Origin: JAXGMV01 sp040772085
Lineage (GTDB): Bacteria > Chloroflexota > Anaerolineae > Anaerolineales > Anaerolineaceae
Length of the DNA stretch: 64,000 bases
Direction of reading: 5' to 3'
NCBI GenBank assembly: GCA_040772085.1
Contig: JAXGYU010000002.1
Location: 1 to 64,000, forward strand
Both the position numbers and the translations under genes were made by a program. Positions 26,137 through 34,990 of the stretch are shown here, in pieces. The notes below the pieces were generated by a model. That model saw nothing but the letters and a program-made list of their open reading frames with translations. It did not search any database and was not told the origin of the DNA. Every line of letters begins with the position of its first letter. Position 1 is the stretch's first letter.

Positions 26137-27087
26137 ATGAAAAATGCCCTCTTGGTTGCTGTTGTTCTGATTGTTGCTGTCGCTGGCTTGGGGCTTCAGG
26201 CAATCAATGTTACAAGTCAGGATGCAGCAGACATACCTGAAACCTGGATAGACTCTCCGCTAAATCGGATGCGTATTCCGTTAGCTCCCTTTGAGATTGT
26301 TGTGCATGTCTCCGATGAAAATGCCGCATCCCGAGCCGAAATCAGTGTCGATGAGAGTGTATTGACAACGCTCGATGCGCCGGCTGGACAGACTCTCGCT
26401 GCCTTCAGGCATATCTGGTCACCGCCTGACGTGGGCGAATACAGGATTAAAGTGCGCGGACAAAACCAGGCGGGATCCTGGAGCGAGCCAGTAGAAGTGC
26501 TGGTTTTCGTTGGATCGACTACTCCCACGCCTACACAGACCCTCACACCTGAACCAACGATGACGCTGACGGCCACCGCAATACCAACCAATACCGCCAT
26601 CCCAACACCGTTGCCGGCAGGGTTTGTTGGATCGCCTTCGTTCAGTCCGCAAGAAATTGTGTTTGGCCAGGGTTGTTATCCACCGAGCCGTGTCAATATG
26701 AACATAAGTGTAAATAATTGGCAAAACATACGCGGGGTATTTGTGTTCTACCGGTTACAAAACAACAATACTGGTGAGGCTGCAGAGTGGGAGAATACGT
26801 ACATGAACCATTCTGGAAATGGTTCATATGGTATCGAGCTCACGCCTTTCGCCTCGCCTCAGTACGAAAGCTGGTTGAATAGAGGACTTTGGGGCGCAGA
26901 TCATACTGGCGGACTAGCGGTTCAGTTCGTCATTGAAAATCCTGATGGCGGCCTTATTCGCTCTGACGTTTATCAATCGATATTTGTGCGTCAATGTGCT
27001 TCTGCAGCGCCAACGCAGCCTGTCTATCCGACGACCCGACCCACTGCAATTCCCACTCTCACGCCTACGAGGCCCATCATAAAATAA
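26137..27087 (+). CDS. secreted Ig-like protein with Thr/Pro-rich linker
   Basis: 316 residues. A signal peptide or anchor (MKNALLVAVVLIVAVAGLGL) precedes an Ig-like domain (WIDSPLNRMRIPLAPFEIVV, then HVSDEN and GEYRIKVRGQNQAGSWSEPVEVLVFVG) that resembles the first extracellular domain of the upstream protein. A TPTPTQTLTPEPTMTLTATA-type linker follows, then a second domain with GSPSFSPQEIVFGQGCYPPS and IFVRQCASA, whose two Cys may pair, and a Thr/Pro-rich end. It is probably co-transcribed with the LysM protein and followed by a terminator. No enzymatic motif is seen. Confidence 0.75.
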   Translation: MKNALLVAVVLIVAVAGLGLQAINVTSQDAADIPETWIDSPLNRMRIPLAPFEIVVHVSDENAASRAEISVDESVLTTLDAPAGQTLAAFRHIWSPPDVGEYRIKVRGQNQAGSWSEPVEVLVFVGSTTPTPTQTLTPEPTMTLTATAIPTNTAIPTPLPAGFVGSPSFSPQEIVFGQGCYPPSRVNMNISVNNWQNIRGVFVFYRLQNNNTGEAAEWENTYMNHSGNGSYGIELTPFASPQYESWLNRGLWGADHTGGLAVQFVIENPDGGLIRSDVYQSIFVRQCASAAPTQPVYPTTRPTAIPTLTPTRPIIK

Positions 27088-27111
27088 CCCTTTCGTAGAG
27101 GAAAGCGCATC

Positions 27112-27144
27112 AAGACTATCCTTGAAATTCAGGATGGTCTTTTT
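27112..27144 (+). terminator. rho-independent terminator after the surface-protein pair
   Basis: An 11-bp stem AAGACTATCCT / AGGATGGTCTT, with one G.U pair and an eight-base loop, is followed by a short T run. Confidence 0.85.
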
Positions 27145-27225
27145 CGCGGGCTGAGGCAGTTGCGCGCGAGGTAAAACTTAGGTGGTAACCCGGTACCTGC
27201 CAAAATGAACAAGGTTTAGACGTAG

Positions 27226-27720
27226 GGCGGATCACGTTCTTCGATCCGCCGTCATTGAAATGTCGGACGCATTCAACTGCGTCCTATCCACATTGCCTGT
27301 TACGTTGATGGGGTTAACCAGCGTAGGGCGGGACACAGTCCCCGACCCGCCGTCATGATAATGTCGGGCACAAACAACGGTGCCCAATCCACATTGACAT
27401 GCGCTCCAATTCATTCGTGCTGGTTCTTCGTCCTCCAATGACAAGGGGAGCTGGCGCCGAACGCTTTCGTGAGGCGACGGAGGGGTTTGACAAACTCCAT
27501 CCCATCACGGCTGGCGCGTGCGCCAGCCCTACGTGTAAAATCACGTCGGTCCCTCGACTTCAGGCGTAGGGCGGGACACGTCCCACGTCCCGCCAATCTC
27601 GAAATGTCGGGCACAAACAACAGCGTCCGAGCCACATCGCCTATTATGCAGGTGGGGGTCAACCTGTTGGGCGGGGCACAAACAACAGCGTCCGACCCAT
27701 GCCGCCGCATGCCCAAATCA
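27226..27720. repeat. cluster of intergenic hairpin repeats
   Basis: GGCGG-type hairpins lie at 27226-27250 (arm GGCGGATC), 27327-27351 (imperfect) and 27570-27594 (arm GGCGGGAC), each preceded by GTAG. A second hairpin type, GGGCAC-AAACAACG-GTGCCC, follows the 27327 copy. A block at 27428-27490 (CGTCCTCCAATGACAAGGGG, GGCGACGGAGGGGTT) recurs at 1833, 2040, 22470 and 43500. No gene is seen from 27145 to 27751. Confidence 0.85.
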
Positions 27721-27751
27721 CACACTATCCCCTCTCTCCCACTTCCTACTT

Positions 27752-27780
27752 TAGACATTTGACACCATAACGTCTATAAT
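27752..27780 (+). promoter_or_regulatory. sigma-70-type promoter of the MetY gene
   Basis: TAGACA (27752-27757) and TATAAT (27775-27780) are separated by 17 bases. The leader to the ATG is about 50 bases, too short for a known SAM riboswitch. Confidence 0.75.
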
Positions 27781-27835
27781 ATCGGGAACACGCTGGCAGC
27801 CAGACCGCCAGAGCCTTTTATTATTTGGAGGTACC

Positions 27836-29125
27836 ATGACAGATCTTTCCGAACGTGATTTTGGCTTTTCCACCCGTCAGCTCCACGCCGGCCAGAACCC
27901 TGACCAGGCCACCGGCTCCTATGCCGTCCCCCTTTATCAGACCACGGCCTACGCCTTCCAAAGCACCGAGCACGCCGCCCGGCTGTTCGCGCTCGAAGAA
28001 ACCGGCAACATTTACTCCCGCATCATGAACCCTACCAACGGGGTTTTTGAAGAACGCCTTGCCAGCCTTGAAGGCGGTGTCGGTGCGCTGGCAGCCAGCT
28101 CCGGACATGCCGCACAAGCCATGGCCATCCTCGCGATCTGCCAGGCAGGCGATCACATCGTCTCCAGCGAGAAACTCTACGGCGGTACCTTCAGCCAGTT
28201 CTTCTACACCTTCCCGCGTCTCGGCATCGAAGTGACCCTGATCGACTCCAGCGACCCCGAGAACTTCCGCCGCGCTACCAAACCCAACACCAAGCTTTTC
28301 TACGGCGAGACGCTCGGCAACCCCGGCATCAACGTCTTCCCCTTCGAGGAAGTCTCTGCCATTGCCAAGGAGATTGGCATACCGCTGATGATCGATAACA
28401 CCTTCGCCTCGCCTTACTTGTGCCGGCCTTTCGAATGGGGTGCCAACATCGTCACGCATTCGACGACCAAATTCATCAACGGTCATGGCAACTCGATCGG
28501 CGGCGCGATCGTTGACGGCGGCAATTTCGACTGGCGCGCCAGCGGTCGCTTCCCCAACTTCACCACGCCCGATGCCTCCTATCACGGCATCGTCTTCGCC
28601 GATACTGGCCCCGGCGGATTCATCCTGCGCGCCCGTGCCCAGGTGCTGCGTGATATCGGCGCCTGCCAGTCGCCCTTCAACTCCTGGCTCAATCTGATCG
28701 GTCTCGAGACCCTCAGCCTGCGCATGGACAAGCACGTCGAGAACGCGCGCAAGGTGGCTGAATTCCTCGAGGCGCATGACAAAGTGAGTTGGGTCGCTTA
28801 CCCCGGTCTCGCCAGTCATCCCGATCACGAACGGGCGAAAAAGTACCTGCCGAAGGGACCCGGCGCCATCATGGGCTTCGGCGTCAAGGGCGGACGTGAA
28901 GCCGGCGCGAGGTTCATCAACAGTCTCAAGCTGGCGGGTCACCTCGCCAACGTCGGTGATGCCAAGACACTCGCCATCCACCCTGCCAGCACCACCCACA
29001 GCCAGCTCAACGAGGCCCAGCAGAAGGCTGCCGGCGTTTCGCCAGATTTCGTCCGGCTCTCCATCGGACTCGAAGACGTCGAAGATATCTTCTGGGATCT
29101 CGATCAGGCACTGTCGCAGGCCTAA
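27836..29125 (+). CDS. metY: O-acetylhomoserine sulfhydrylase (MetY-type Cys/Met metabolism PLP enzyme)
   Basis: 429 residues, the length of O-acetylhomoserine aminocarboxypropyltransferases. Seen: FSTRQLHAGQNPDQATGSYA, PLYQTTAYAF, YSRIMNPT, ASLEGGVGALAASSGHAAQ, IDNTFASPYLCRPFEWGANI and VTHSTTKFINGHGNSIGG with the PLP-binding lysine. It makes homocysteine from O-acetylhomoserine and sulfide, or methionine with methanethiol. GGAGG lies five bases before the ATG. A strong terminator follows at 29150. Confidence 0.94.
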   Translation: MTDLSERDFGFSTRQLHAGQNPDQATGSYAVPLYQTTAYAFQSTEHAARLFALEETGNIYSRIMNPTNGVFEERLASLEGGVGALAASSGHAAQAMAILAICQAGDHIVSSEKLYGGTFSQFFYTFPRLGIEVTLIDSSDPENFRRATKPNTKLFYGETLGNPGINVFPFEEVSAIAKEIGIPLMIDNTFASPYLCRPFEWGANIVTHSTTKFINGHGNSIGGAIVDGGNFDWRASGRFPNFTTPDASYHGIVFADTGPGGFILRARAQVLRDIGACQSPFNSWLNLIGLETLSLRMDKHVENARKVAEFLEAHDKVSWVAYPGLASHPDHERAKKYLPKGPGAIMGFGVKGGREAGARFINSLKLAGHLANVGDAKTLAIHPASTTHSQLNEAQQKAAGVSPDFVRLSIGLEDVEDIFWDLDQALSQA

Positions 29126-29149
29126 CCCCTGCCCCGCCCCAGACTCATC

Positions 29150-29180
29150 AAGGTCATCCTGAATCAGGATGACCTTTTTA
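29150..29180 (+). terminator. rho-independent terminator after the MetY gene
   Basis: A perfect 12-bp stem (AAGGTCATCCTG / CAGGATGACCTT) with a three-base loop is followed by TTTA. Confidence 0.9.
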
Positions 29181-29275
29181 CTTCCCATCCCCCAGCCGCG
29201 ATTGGACAAACGCAACCCGCTTGTGATACATTGTCTTAATTATTCGGTACATTATAGCTATGCAAAGAGGTATAT

Positions 29276-30469
29276 ATGAAGCTGACACCCTTATCACTAT
29301 TACTTCTGGCCGGGCTGCTGCTCAGCGCCTGCGCGCCAGCCGCCACCCCCGCACCGCTGCCCGCAACTGTCGCTGATCTCCCGACGCCGGTGATTGTCGC
29401 AGCGGCAATCACAGAGCCTGCCCCGCCGGCGACCGAACCAGCCGCGACACAGGCTGCCAGCCCGGAGACAGTCTCCCCTACCGAAGCACCTACCTCGCCA
29501 GCAGAACCTCCGCCAGCGGTCGAAGTCATTGCCGAGGGGCTGAACCTGCCCTGGGAGCTGGTCTTCCTGCCCGATGGCGGCATGCTGCTGACCGAGCGCC
29601 CCGGCGTCCTGACTCTGCTCGGCAGCCCTCAAGGCAAGCTGACCGTTGAAGGCGTGCATCATCAGGGCGAAGGCGGGCTGCTCGGCATGGCGCTGCACCC
29701 TGAGTTCGCGGCCAACAATTATCTTTACCTCTACTTCACAACCATCCAGAATGACCAGGTCATCAATCGCGTTGAGCGCTATGTCTATCGCGATCACACC
29801 CTGAGCGACAAGCTGCTGATCATCGACAACCTGCCCGGCGCGCGCTATCACGATGGCGGTCGCATCGCCTTCGGACCAGATGGCTATCTCTACATCACCA
29901 CCGGTGATGCCGGCAACCCGCAAAGCGCGCAGGACCTCAACTCGCTGGCCGGCAAGATTTTGCGCCTGCGGGATGATGGCTCCCTGCCGCCAGACAACCC
30001 ATTCGGCACGGCGGTCTATAGCTATGGCCATCGCAATCCGCAGGGATTGGCTTGGGACAGTCAGGGACGGCTATGGGCGACCGAGCACGGTCCCAGCGGC
30101 TTTGAGTCCGGCAATGACGAGGTCAATCTGATTGAGGCCGGCAAGAATTACGGCTGGCCGGTCATTCGCGGGCTGGAGACGCGTGACGGCATGGTCACGC
30201 CGCTGGTCGAATCGACCCGCAGCGATACCTGGGCGCCTTCCGGCATGCTCATCCTCGACGATATGATCTATTTCGCCGGTCTGCGCGGTGCGGCGCTATA
30301 TGCCGTGCCGACCTACAACCCCTCGCTCGCTTCGCTGGAGACATATTTCAAGAACGAGTTCGGACGTCTGCGCACCGTCGTGCTCGGTCCCGACGGGCTG
30401 TTCTATCTGCTCACCAGCAACGGGGATGACAAGCTCATCCGCGTTGACCCGAAGCAGCTGGGACAGTAA
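29276..30469 (+). CDS. lipoprotein PQQ-dependent sugar dehydrogenase (glucose/sorbosone dehydrogenase family)
   Basis: 397 residues. A lipoprotein signal peptide (LLLAGLLLSAC, lipobox LSAC) and a low-complexity Ala/Pro/Thr linker to about residue 80 precede a six-bladed propeller. Family motifs: NLPWELVFLPDGGMLLTERP, HHQGEGGLLGMALHPEF, ARYHDGGRIAFGPDGYLYIT and GHRNPQGLAWD. Soluble aldose sugar dehydrogenases oxidise sugars with pyrroloquinoline quinone at the outer face of the membrane. Whether this one binds PQQ is not proved by sequence. AGAGG lies before the ATG. Confidence 0.9.
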   Translation: MKLTPLSLLLLAGLLLSACAPAATPAPLPATVADLPTPVIVAAAITEPAPPATEPAATQAASPETVSPTEAPTSPAEPPPAVEVIAEGLNLPWELVFLPDGGMLLTERPGVLTLLGSPQGKLTVEGVHHQGEGGLLGMALHPEFAANNYLYLYFTTIQNDQVINRVERYVYRDHTLSDKLLIIDNLPGARYHDGGRIAFGPDGYLYITTGDAGNPQSAQDLNSLAGKILRLRDDGSLPPDNPFGTAVYSYGHRNPQGLAWDSQGRLWATEHGPSGFESGNDEVNLIEAGKNYGWPVIRGLETRDGMVTPLVESTRSDTWAPSGMLILDDMIYFAGLRGAALYAVPTYNPSLASLETYFKNEFGRLRTVVLGPDGLFYLLTSNGDDKLIRVDPKQLGQ

Positions 30470-30489
30470 GTAGTGAAGACACATAGGAC

Positions 30490-30670
30490 GTAGGGCGGGC
30501 CGGTTCTTAGTTTAGAAGCGACTTCTATATCCAAAATGCCGCCCCTGAGAGAGGGCGGTAGCGCGCAATGCCTGAGGGGTTACACCCATTTCGTAAAATC
30601 AACTATTATCCACTCGTGCCTGTATGAAGGTGGCAGCAGATGTAGGGCGGGTTGCGATCTCCAACCCGTC
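30490..30670. repeat. intergenic hairpin repeats between convergent genes
   Basis: A CCGCCCC-type block with the tail GCCTGAGGGGTTA lies at 30538-30582. A hairpin with arms GGCGGGTT and AACCCGTC (one mismatch, loop GCGATCTCC) lies at 30646-30670. Confidence 0.7.
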
Positions 30671-30676
30671 AAATCC

Positions 30677-31795
30677 CTACGTCCGGTAATACAACCGGGG
30701 GACGCGCTTGTTCACCAGCGTGCTGATATCCACATGCACCGTCCCGTTCATCGCCGCGAATTCCTCGATCGATATACTCGCCTCGCCCTGACTGCCGATC
30801 AGCACCACTTCCTCATACAGCGGATACGCACGCGGCAGCCGGACCATGATCACATCCATGCAGGTCGAGCCGACCATCGGCACGCGCTCGCCTCCGATCA
30901 GCACCTCAAGCTTCTGCACCCGGCGGATGCCATCGCCAAAGCCGACCGACAGCACGCCGATGATCTCATCCCCGCTCGTGGTGTAGGTTGAGCCATAACC
31001 GACCGTCGAGCCCTTCGGCAGCATCTTGCACGAGACCAGGTGCGCCTTCCAGGCGGTCAGCGCCGGCTCCCATTCTGCCGGCATGCCACGGTAATTGTAT
31101 GGGTTGAGCCCCAGCACCGCCTGACCTCCGCGTACCAGATTGAAGCGCGCTTCAGGCAAAGCATACAACGCCCCCGAGTTGGCATGATGCACCCAGCGCG
31201 GCTCAAAACCGGCAGCGTGCAGGTTATCCAGCGCCAGGTTGAATTGTTTCAACTGCGACGCGGTCACCGGATGGCTGTCCACGTCCGAATTGGCAAAATG
31301 ACTGAAGACGCCATCCAGCTCGACGTTGCCGAGGTCGCGCAGATGCTGCGCCAGATCAGCCGCCTGTTCGGGCATCACGCCAAGCCGGCCCATGCCGGTC
31401 TCAATCGCCATATGCACCCGCGCCGGTTTGCCAGCCCTGTTGGCGCACATCGAGATCACATTCGCCACGTCAAAACCGGAAAGCACAAGCGTGATATCTT
31501 CTTCGATCGCCAGCTCATATTCCTGCGGCGTCATGATGCCCAGGTTCAGAATCGGTGCGGTGATGCCGGCCTCGCGCAGCTCGTTTGCCTCGTCATAGCG
31601 CGCGACCGCCAGCCATTTCGCACCGCCAGCCAGCGCGGCTTTTCCGCAGGCCACCGCGCCATGCCCATAGGCATTGGCCTTGACCGCTGCCATCAGATCG
31701 ACACCAGTCTGTTTCAGCACGCTTTGAACGTTGCGCTCCACCGCGCCCAGATTGATCTCGAGCCAGTTTGAATAAGGTGAGTCGTTGATTGCCAT
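30677..31795 (-). CDS. alr: alanine racemase
   Basis: 372 residues. A TIM-barrel PLP domain starts with SNWLEINLGAVERNVQSVL and has the PLP lysine in LMAAVKANAYGHGAV. The C-terminal beta domain carries the catalytic tyrosine in STVGYGSTYTTSGDE, then VGFGDGIRR and MVGSTCMDVIMV. It interconverts L- and D-alanine for peptidoglycan. It is the last gene of a probable four-gene operon (PD40 lipoprotein, CMD protein, isochorismatase-like hydrolase, alr), with gaps of 11 to 19 bases. Confidence 0.95.
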   Translation of the reverse strand: MAINDSPYSNWLEINLGAVERNVQSVLKQTGVDLMAAVKANAYGHGAVACGKAALAGGAKWLAVARYDEANELREAGITAPILNLGIMTPQEYELAIEEDITLVLSGFDVANVISMCANRAGKPARVHMAIETGMGRLGVMPEQAADLAQHLRDLGNVELDGVFSHFANSDVDSHPVTASQLKQFNLALDNLHAAGFEPRWVHHANSGALYALPEARFNLVRGGQAVLGLNPYNYRGMPAEWEPALTAWKAHLVSCKMLPKGSTVGYGSTYTTSGDEIIGVLSVGFGDGIRRVQKLEVLIGGERVPMVGSTCMDVIMVRLPRAYPLYEEVVLIGSQGEASISIEEFAAMNGTVHVDISTLVNKRVPRLYYRT

Positions 31796-31810
31796 GATGT
31801 TCGCCTGCCT

Positions 31811-32377
31811 TTATTTCATCCAGGAGGATAGTTTCTTGAAGACTTCCTTGTTGCTGGCATCAGCCAGTTGAAAGACCAACATTTCGGTCGATTCGACCGC
31901 GGCTCCCGCCAGACGCATGTTCTCGAGCGCGTTGCGCCAGTTGAAGCGCTTGCGGCTGGAGACGGCATCGGCAGCACAAAAGACCTGATAGCCCTTGCTG
32001 AGCAGTCCCAGGCAGCTCTGATACAGGCAGACATGCGCCTCCACCCCGCTGATGATGACCTGCTTTTTGCCGGTCGCCTCGAGCGCCTGCATGAATGCCG
32101 GTTCGAGCGTGCAGTCAAAATGCAGTTTTTCGATCGGCTGATACACCGGCAGCACCTCCCTCAGCTCCTCGGCGGTATTGCCAAGGCCTTTGGAATATTG
32201 CTCGGTGACGATGATCGGCAAGTTGAACTCCGCCGATGCCTGAGCCAGGATGCGCGCGTTACGCACAACGCGTTCGGAGCTCTTGCCGAACATGGCGGTC
32301 AGCACACGCGGCTGATGATCGATAAACGCGACGGCGAGGTCGGAAGGGTTGAGGCGCTGCAGGTCTACGGGATTCAT
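31811..32377 (-). CDS. isochorismatase-family cysteine hydrolase
   Basis: 188 residues. The catalytic Asp is in AVAFIDHQPR, the Lys region is IEKLHFDCTLEP, and the nucleophilic Cys is in GVEAHVCLYQSCLGLL; these form the Asp-Lys-Cys triad of the family. ADAVSSRKRFNWRNALENM is the region usually shaped by substrate. Family members hydrolyse isochorismate, nicotinamide or N-carbamoyl compounds; the exact substrate is unclear, and YcaC-like hydrolases are the nearest type. AGAGG lies before the ATG, and the gene sits between the CMD protein and alr. Confidence 0.88.
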   Translation of the reverse strand: MNPVDLQRLNPSDLAVAFIDHQPRVLTAMFGKSSERVVRNARILAQASAEFNLPIIVTEQYSKGLGNTAEELREVLPVYQPIEKLHFDCTLEPAFMQALEATGKKQVIISGVEAHVCLYQSCLGLLSKGYQVFCAADAVSSRKRFNWRNALENMRLAGAAVESTEMLVFQLADASNKEVFKKLSSWMK

Positions 32378-32388
32378 GGGAACCTCTT

Positions 32389-32754
32389 TCAGATGGAATG
32401 GGAATCAGACGCGCGCTGCCGGCACAAGTCCAGCGTTTCGACAGCGTGACGTAAATGCGGGATGACAATGCTGCCGCCAACGACCAGGGCGACATTGAAA
32501 GCATCGTGCAGTTCTTCGTCAGTAAAGCCGGCGCTGACGCATTGCAGGATGTGATAGTCGATGCAATCATTGCAGCGCAGCACCATCGAGGCGACCAGAC
32601 CAAGCAGCTCCTTGGTGCGTGCGTCCAGGGCGCCGTCCCGATAAGCGGCGGTATCAAGATTGAAAAATCGCTTGATGCCCAGGTGCTCCAGGCTGTTGAC
32701 GCGCTTATTCATTTTCTTGCGATAGGCTTCGAACTCATCCAGACGATTGGTCAT
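32389..32754 (-). CDS. carboxymuconolactone decarboxylase/AhpD-like protein
   Basis: 121 residues, all alpha. The CMD motif LRCNDCIDYHILQCVSAG shows the CxxC pair and downstream His of AhpD-like peroxidase-reductase sites. This favours a thiol redox role over lactone decarboxylation. The ATG is preceded by GGAGCCTGAG. It is second in the operon ending in alr, between a PD40 lipoprotein and the isochorismatase-like hydrolase. Confidence 0.88.
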   Translation of the reverse strand: MTNRLDEFEAYRKKMNKRVNSLEHLGIKRFFNLDTAAYRDGALDARTKELLGLVASMVLRCNDCIDYHILQCVSAGFTDEELHDAFNVALVVGGSIVIPHLRHAVETLDLCRQRASDSHSI

Positions 32755-32773
32755 CTCAGGCTCCTGTTTCAGA

Positions 32774-33880
32774 TTACGGCCCCCAGCGCGGCTGCCAGTC
32801 AGAACGCGTGTTGCTGGTCAGATTGACCAGACCGGTGCCGTCGGGGCGCATGATGAAAATTTCGTTATTGCCGGTGCGGATAGTGGTGAAGGCAATCCAG
32901 TTGCCGTCGGGCGACCAGGTAGGACCAAGGTTGTCGCCGCCGTTGGTCAGCTTGGTCATGCCGGTGCCATTGGCATTGATGACATAGATGTTGCGGTCCC
33001 AGGTCGGCTTGCCGGGGCCGGCGTAAAAGGTGAGCTGGCTGCCGTCCGGCGACCAGTCGTTACGCCCGCCCATGTCACCCAGGTTGGTGACCTGAAAAGC
33101 CGATCCGCCGTTTGAGTCCATGGTGTAGAGCTGGTTCGAGCCGCTGCGGTCAGAGACGAATGCCAGCTTGCTGCCATCCGACGACCAGGAGCCGTCGATC
33201 TCGCTCAGGTTGCCGCTGGTGAGGATGTGCGGGTTGCTGCCATCGCGGTCCATCACCCACAGCGACTGGCGGTTGTTGACGTGGTTTGTGAAGACGATCG
33301 TCTTGCCGTCGGGCGAAATCTCGGGCGCGTACAGCGAGCCGATGTTGTTGGTCAGCTTGGTGAGGTTGTTGCCATGGATATCGACGCTGTAGATCTCGAA
33401 TCTGCCGGAACGGTTGGATGAGAAAACCACCTCCTGCCCGTCAGGTGAGAGCGATGCGTAGAAGTTGGTCGCCTTGACGTCGGTGAGCTGGCGCGGGTTG
33501 CTGCCGTCGGCATTGATCAGGCAGATCTGATCATAGCCCTGGAGATAGCAGGTATAGACGATCTTGCCGGCAGGCGCGCCGCCAGGCCAGTTGCGGGTCG
33601 GCGCTGTGGAAGGCAGCATGGTCGGATATTGGGCAGGTGCGCCGGTATTGGTCGGCAGCAGATGGGGCGCCGTCGGAGCACCGGGCGCGGCCGGTGTGCC
33701 GGGCAAGGGTGAAGGCGTACCGCTGACATAGGGTGTCAGCGTAGAGAGATAAAGCTGCGTGGCGAAGTTGGGCGTGGCCGTCGGGCGGTTGCGGTATTCC
33801 GCGGTGCCGGGCATGTAACACGCCAGCAAAATCAGCGGGATCAGAACGAGCGCGACACGGTAAAGGAGCTTTTCTCTCAC
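32774..33880 (-). CDS. lipoprotein with TolB-like PD40 beta-propeller
   Basis: 368 residues. A lipobox (LIPLILLAC) is followed by a Pro/Thr-rich linker. From about residue 105, six to seven blades repeat a pattern such as SPDGQEVVFSSNRSGRFEIY, SPDGKTIVFTNHVNNRQSLW and SPDGNWIAFTTIRTGNNEIF. Such propellers bind other proteins or glycans at the cell surface; no catalytic site is seen. The start is GTG at 33880 with AAGGA upstream. It is the first gene of the operon ending in alr. Confidence 0.88.
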   Translation of the reverse strand: MREKLLYRVALVLIPLILLACYMPGTAEYRNRPTATPNFATQLYLSTLTPYVSGTPSPLPGTPAAPGAPTAPHLLPTNTGAPAQYPTMLPSTAPTRNWPGGAPAGKIVYTCYLQGYDQICLINADGSNPRQLTDVKATNFYASLSPDGQEVVFSSNRSGRFEIYSVDIHGNNLTKLTNNIGSLYAPEISPDGKTIVFTNHVNNRQSLWVMDRDGSNPHILTSGNLSEIDGSWSSDGSKLAFVSDRSGSNQLYTMDSNGGSAFQVTNLGDMGGRNDWSPDGSQLTFYAGPGKPTWDRNIYVINANGTGMTKLTNGGDNLGPTWSPDGNWIAFTTIRTGNNEIFIMRPDGTGLVNLTSNTRSDWQPRWGP

Positions 33881-34013
33881 AGGCTTTATCCTTTATCAGG
33901 TATTGTTAATAGTGGCTCTATTATAATCACGGGCATGGGCGTGCAGGCAACTTGCCATGGGTCGCGCTCGGCTGGACTGCATAAAACCCTATCGGGTCTG
34001 GGAGGCATCATCA

Positions 34014-34793
34014 ATGTTCAAAAAACTATTCGGCAAGAAGATCGCGCCTCCGGCATACCAGTCCAACTGGCATTCCTATCTCACCTCCATGGACGGGCTG
34101 CCGCAATCGATCCTGATTGATCTCGGTCTGGCAGCTATCGCGCCGGTTGCGGCCTACCCCACCCGCCTGCTGCTGACCCTGCCCTTCCAGACCATGCGCA
34201 CTGACCTGCTGCCAGACGCCGCAACCGCCCAAGCGCTCTGGTCGATCGAAACCCAGATCGAAGCTGCCCTCAAGCATCTGCCGGTCCTGCATGTTGTCAA
34301 CGTGACTTACAAGCGCGAGCGCCAGATGCATTACTACCTGCCAGACCACGCCGCCGCGGAAGAGTTCAAATCTGCGCTAACTGAGCTGGCACAGGCGCAC
34401 GGGCTGCGCTTTTCGGCCAGGGAAGACCCGCGCTGGGTGGTCTATCTCGAGCAGTTCTATCCCAGCCCGTTGCAGCTTCAGAGCATCAACAACCAGCTCG
34501 TGATCTATCAGCTTCAGAAGAGCGGCGACAGCCTCAGCCTGCCGCGCGAGGTCTTCCACTGGGCGTACTTCAAGGATCAGACAGCTCTGGCGCGCTATGA
34601 GGATTTTGTCCTCAGCCAGGGATACCGTGTAATCGAGAAGGGGCAAACCGAGGCTGGCTCATGGAAGCTGCGCTTCTCCCGCGTCGATAAAATCGATTTC
34701 GCCGGCATCGATGAGATCGTGCTGCCCTTGTGGTCACAGGCTCAGGAGTACGAGGGCGAGTACGATGGCTGGGAAACCAGCGTGGAAAAATAA
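34014..34793 (+). CDS. DUF695 plus RraB-like two-domain protein
   Basis: 259 residues. The N-terminal part (about 15-130: QSNWHSYLTSMDGLPQSILI, and a stretch around LLLTLPFQTMRTDLLPD) resembles DUF695. The C-terminal part (about 165-250: REVFHWAYFKDQTALARYED, then FVLSQGYRVI and LPLWSQAQEYEGEYDGWE) resembles the RraB RNase E inhibitor fold. This pairing is known in bacteria, with unknown role. The start at 34014 (MFKKLFGKKI) is chosen for its GGGAGG site eight bases upstream. A TATAAT box lies at 33922-33927. Confidence 0.78.
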   Translation: MFKKLFGKKIAPPAYQSNWHSYLTSMDGLPQSILIDLGLAAIAPVAAYPTRLLLTLPFQTMRTDLLPDAATAQALWSIETQIEAALKHLPVLHVVNVTYKRERQMHYYLPDHAAAEEFKSALTELAQAHGLRFSAREDPRWVVYLEQFYPSPLQLQSINNQLVIYQLQKSGDSLSLPREVFHWAYFKDQTALARYEDFVLSQGYRVIEKGQTEAGSWKLRFSRVDKIDFAGIDEIVLPLWSQAQEYEGEYDGWETSVEK

Positions 34794-34990
34794 CTGAGCG
34801 CGCTTCCATTTCCGCTAAGAAGACAGCAGCTCAAAGCTGATAACCAGCCTGGCAGCAACTCCTGGCTGCATCCACACCAATTCAGGCAATACCAATCCCA
34901 TACCCCAAAGCAAAACTTCTACACTGCCTCGCCCTGGCTTAGTGTACAATGTAATCATTATCCATAACGCCAGTTGACATGAGGAGTCCC

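Noticed and set aside
27781..27835. SAM riboswitch before the MetY gene
   Set aside because: The leader is only about 50 bases and shows none of the conserved SAM riboswitch helices.
27821..29215. Long open frame on the minus strand opposite the MetY gene
   Set aside because: It is a mirror of a GC-rich coding sequence with no recognisable motif; the plus-strand protein is a clear MetY with promoter, ribosome site and terminator. Similar long antisense frames opposite 18435-19649, 20858-21886, 34991-36586, 44027-45217 and 48146-49063 were rejected for the same reason.
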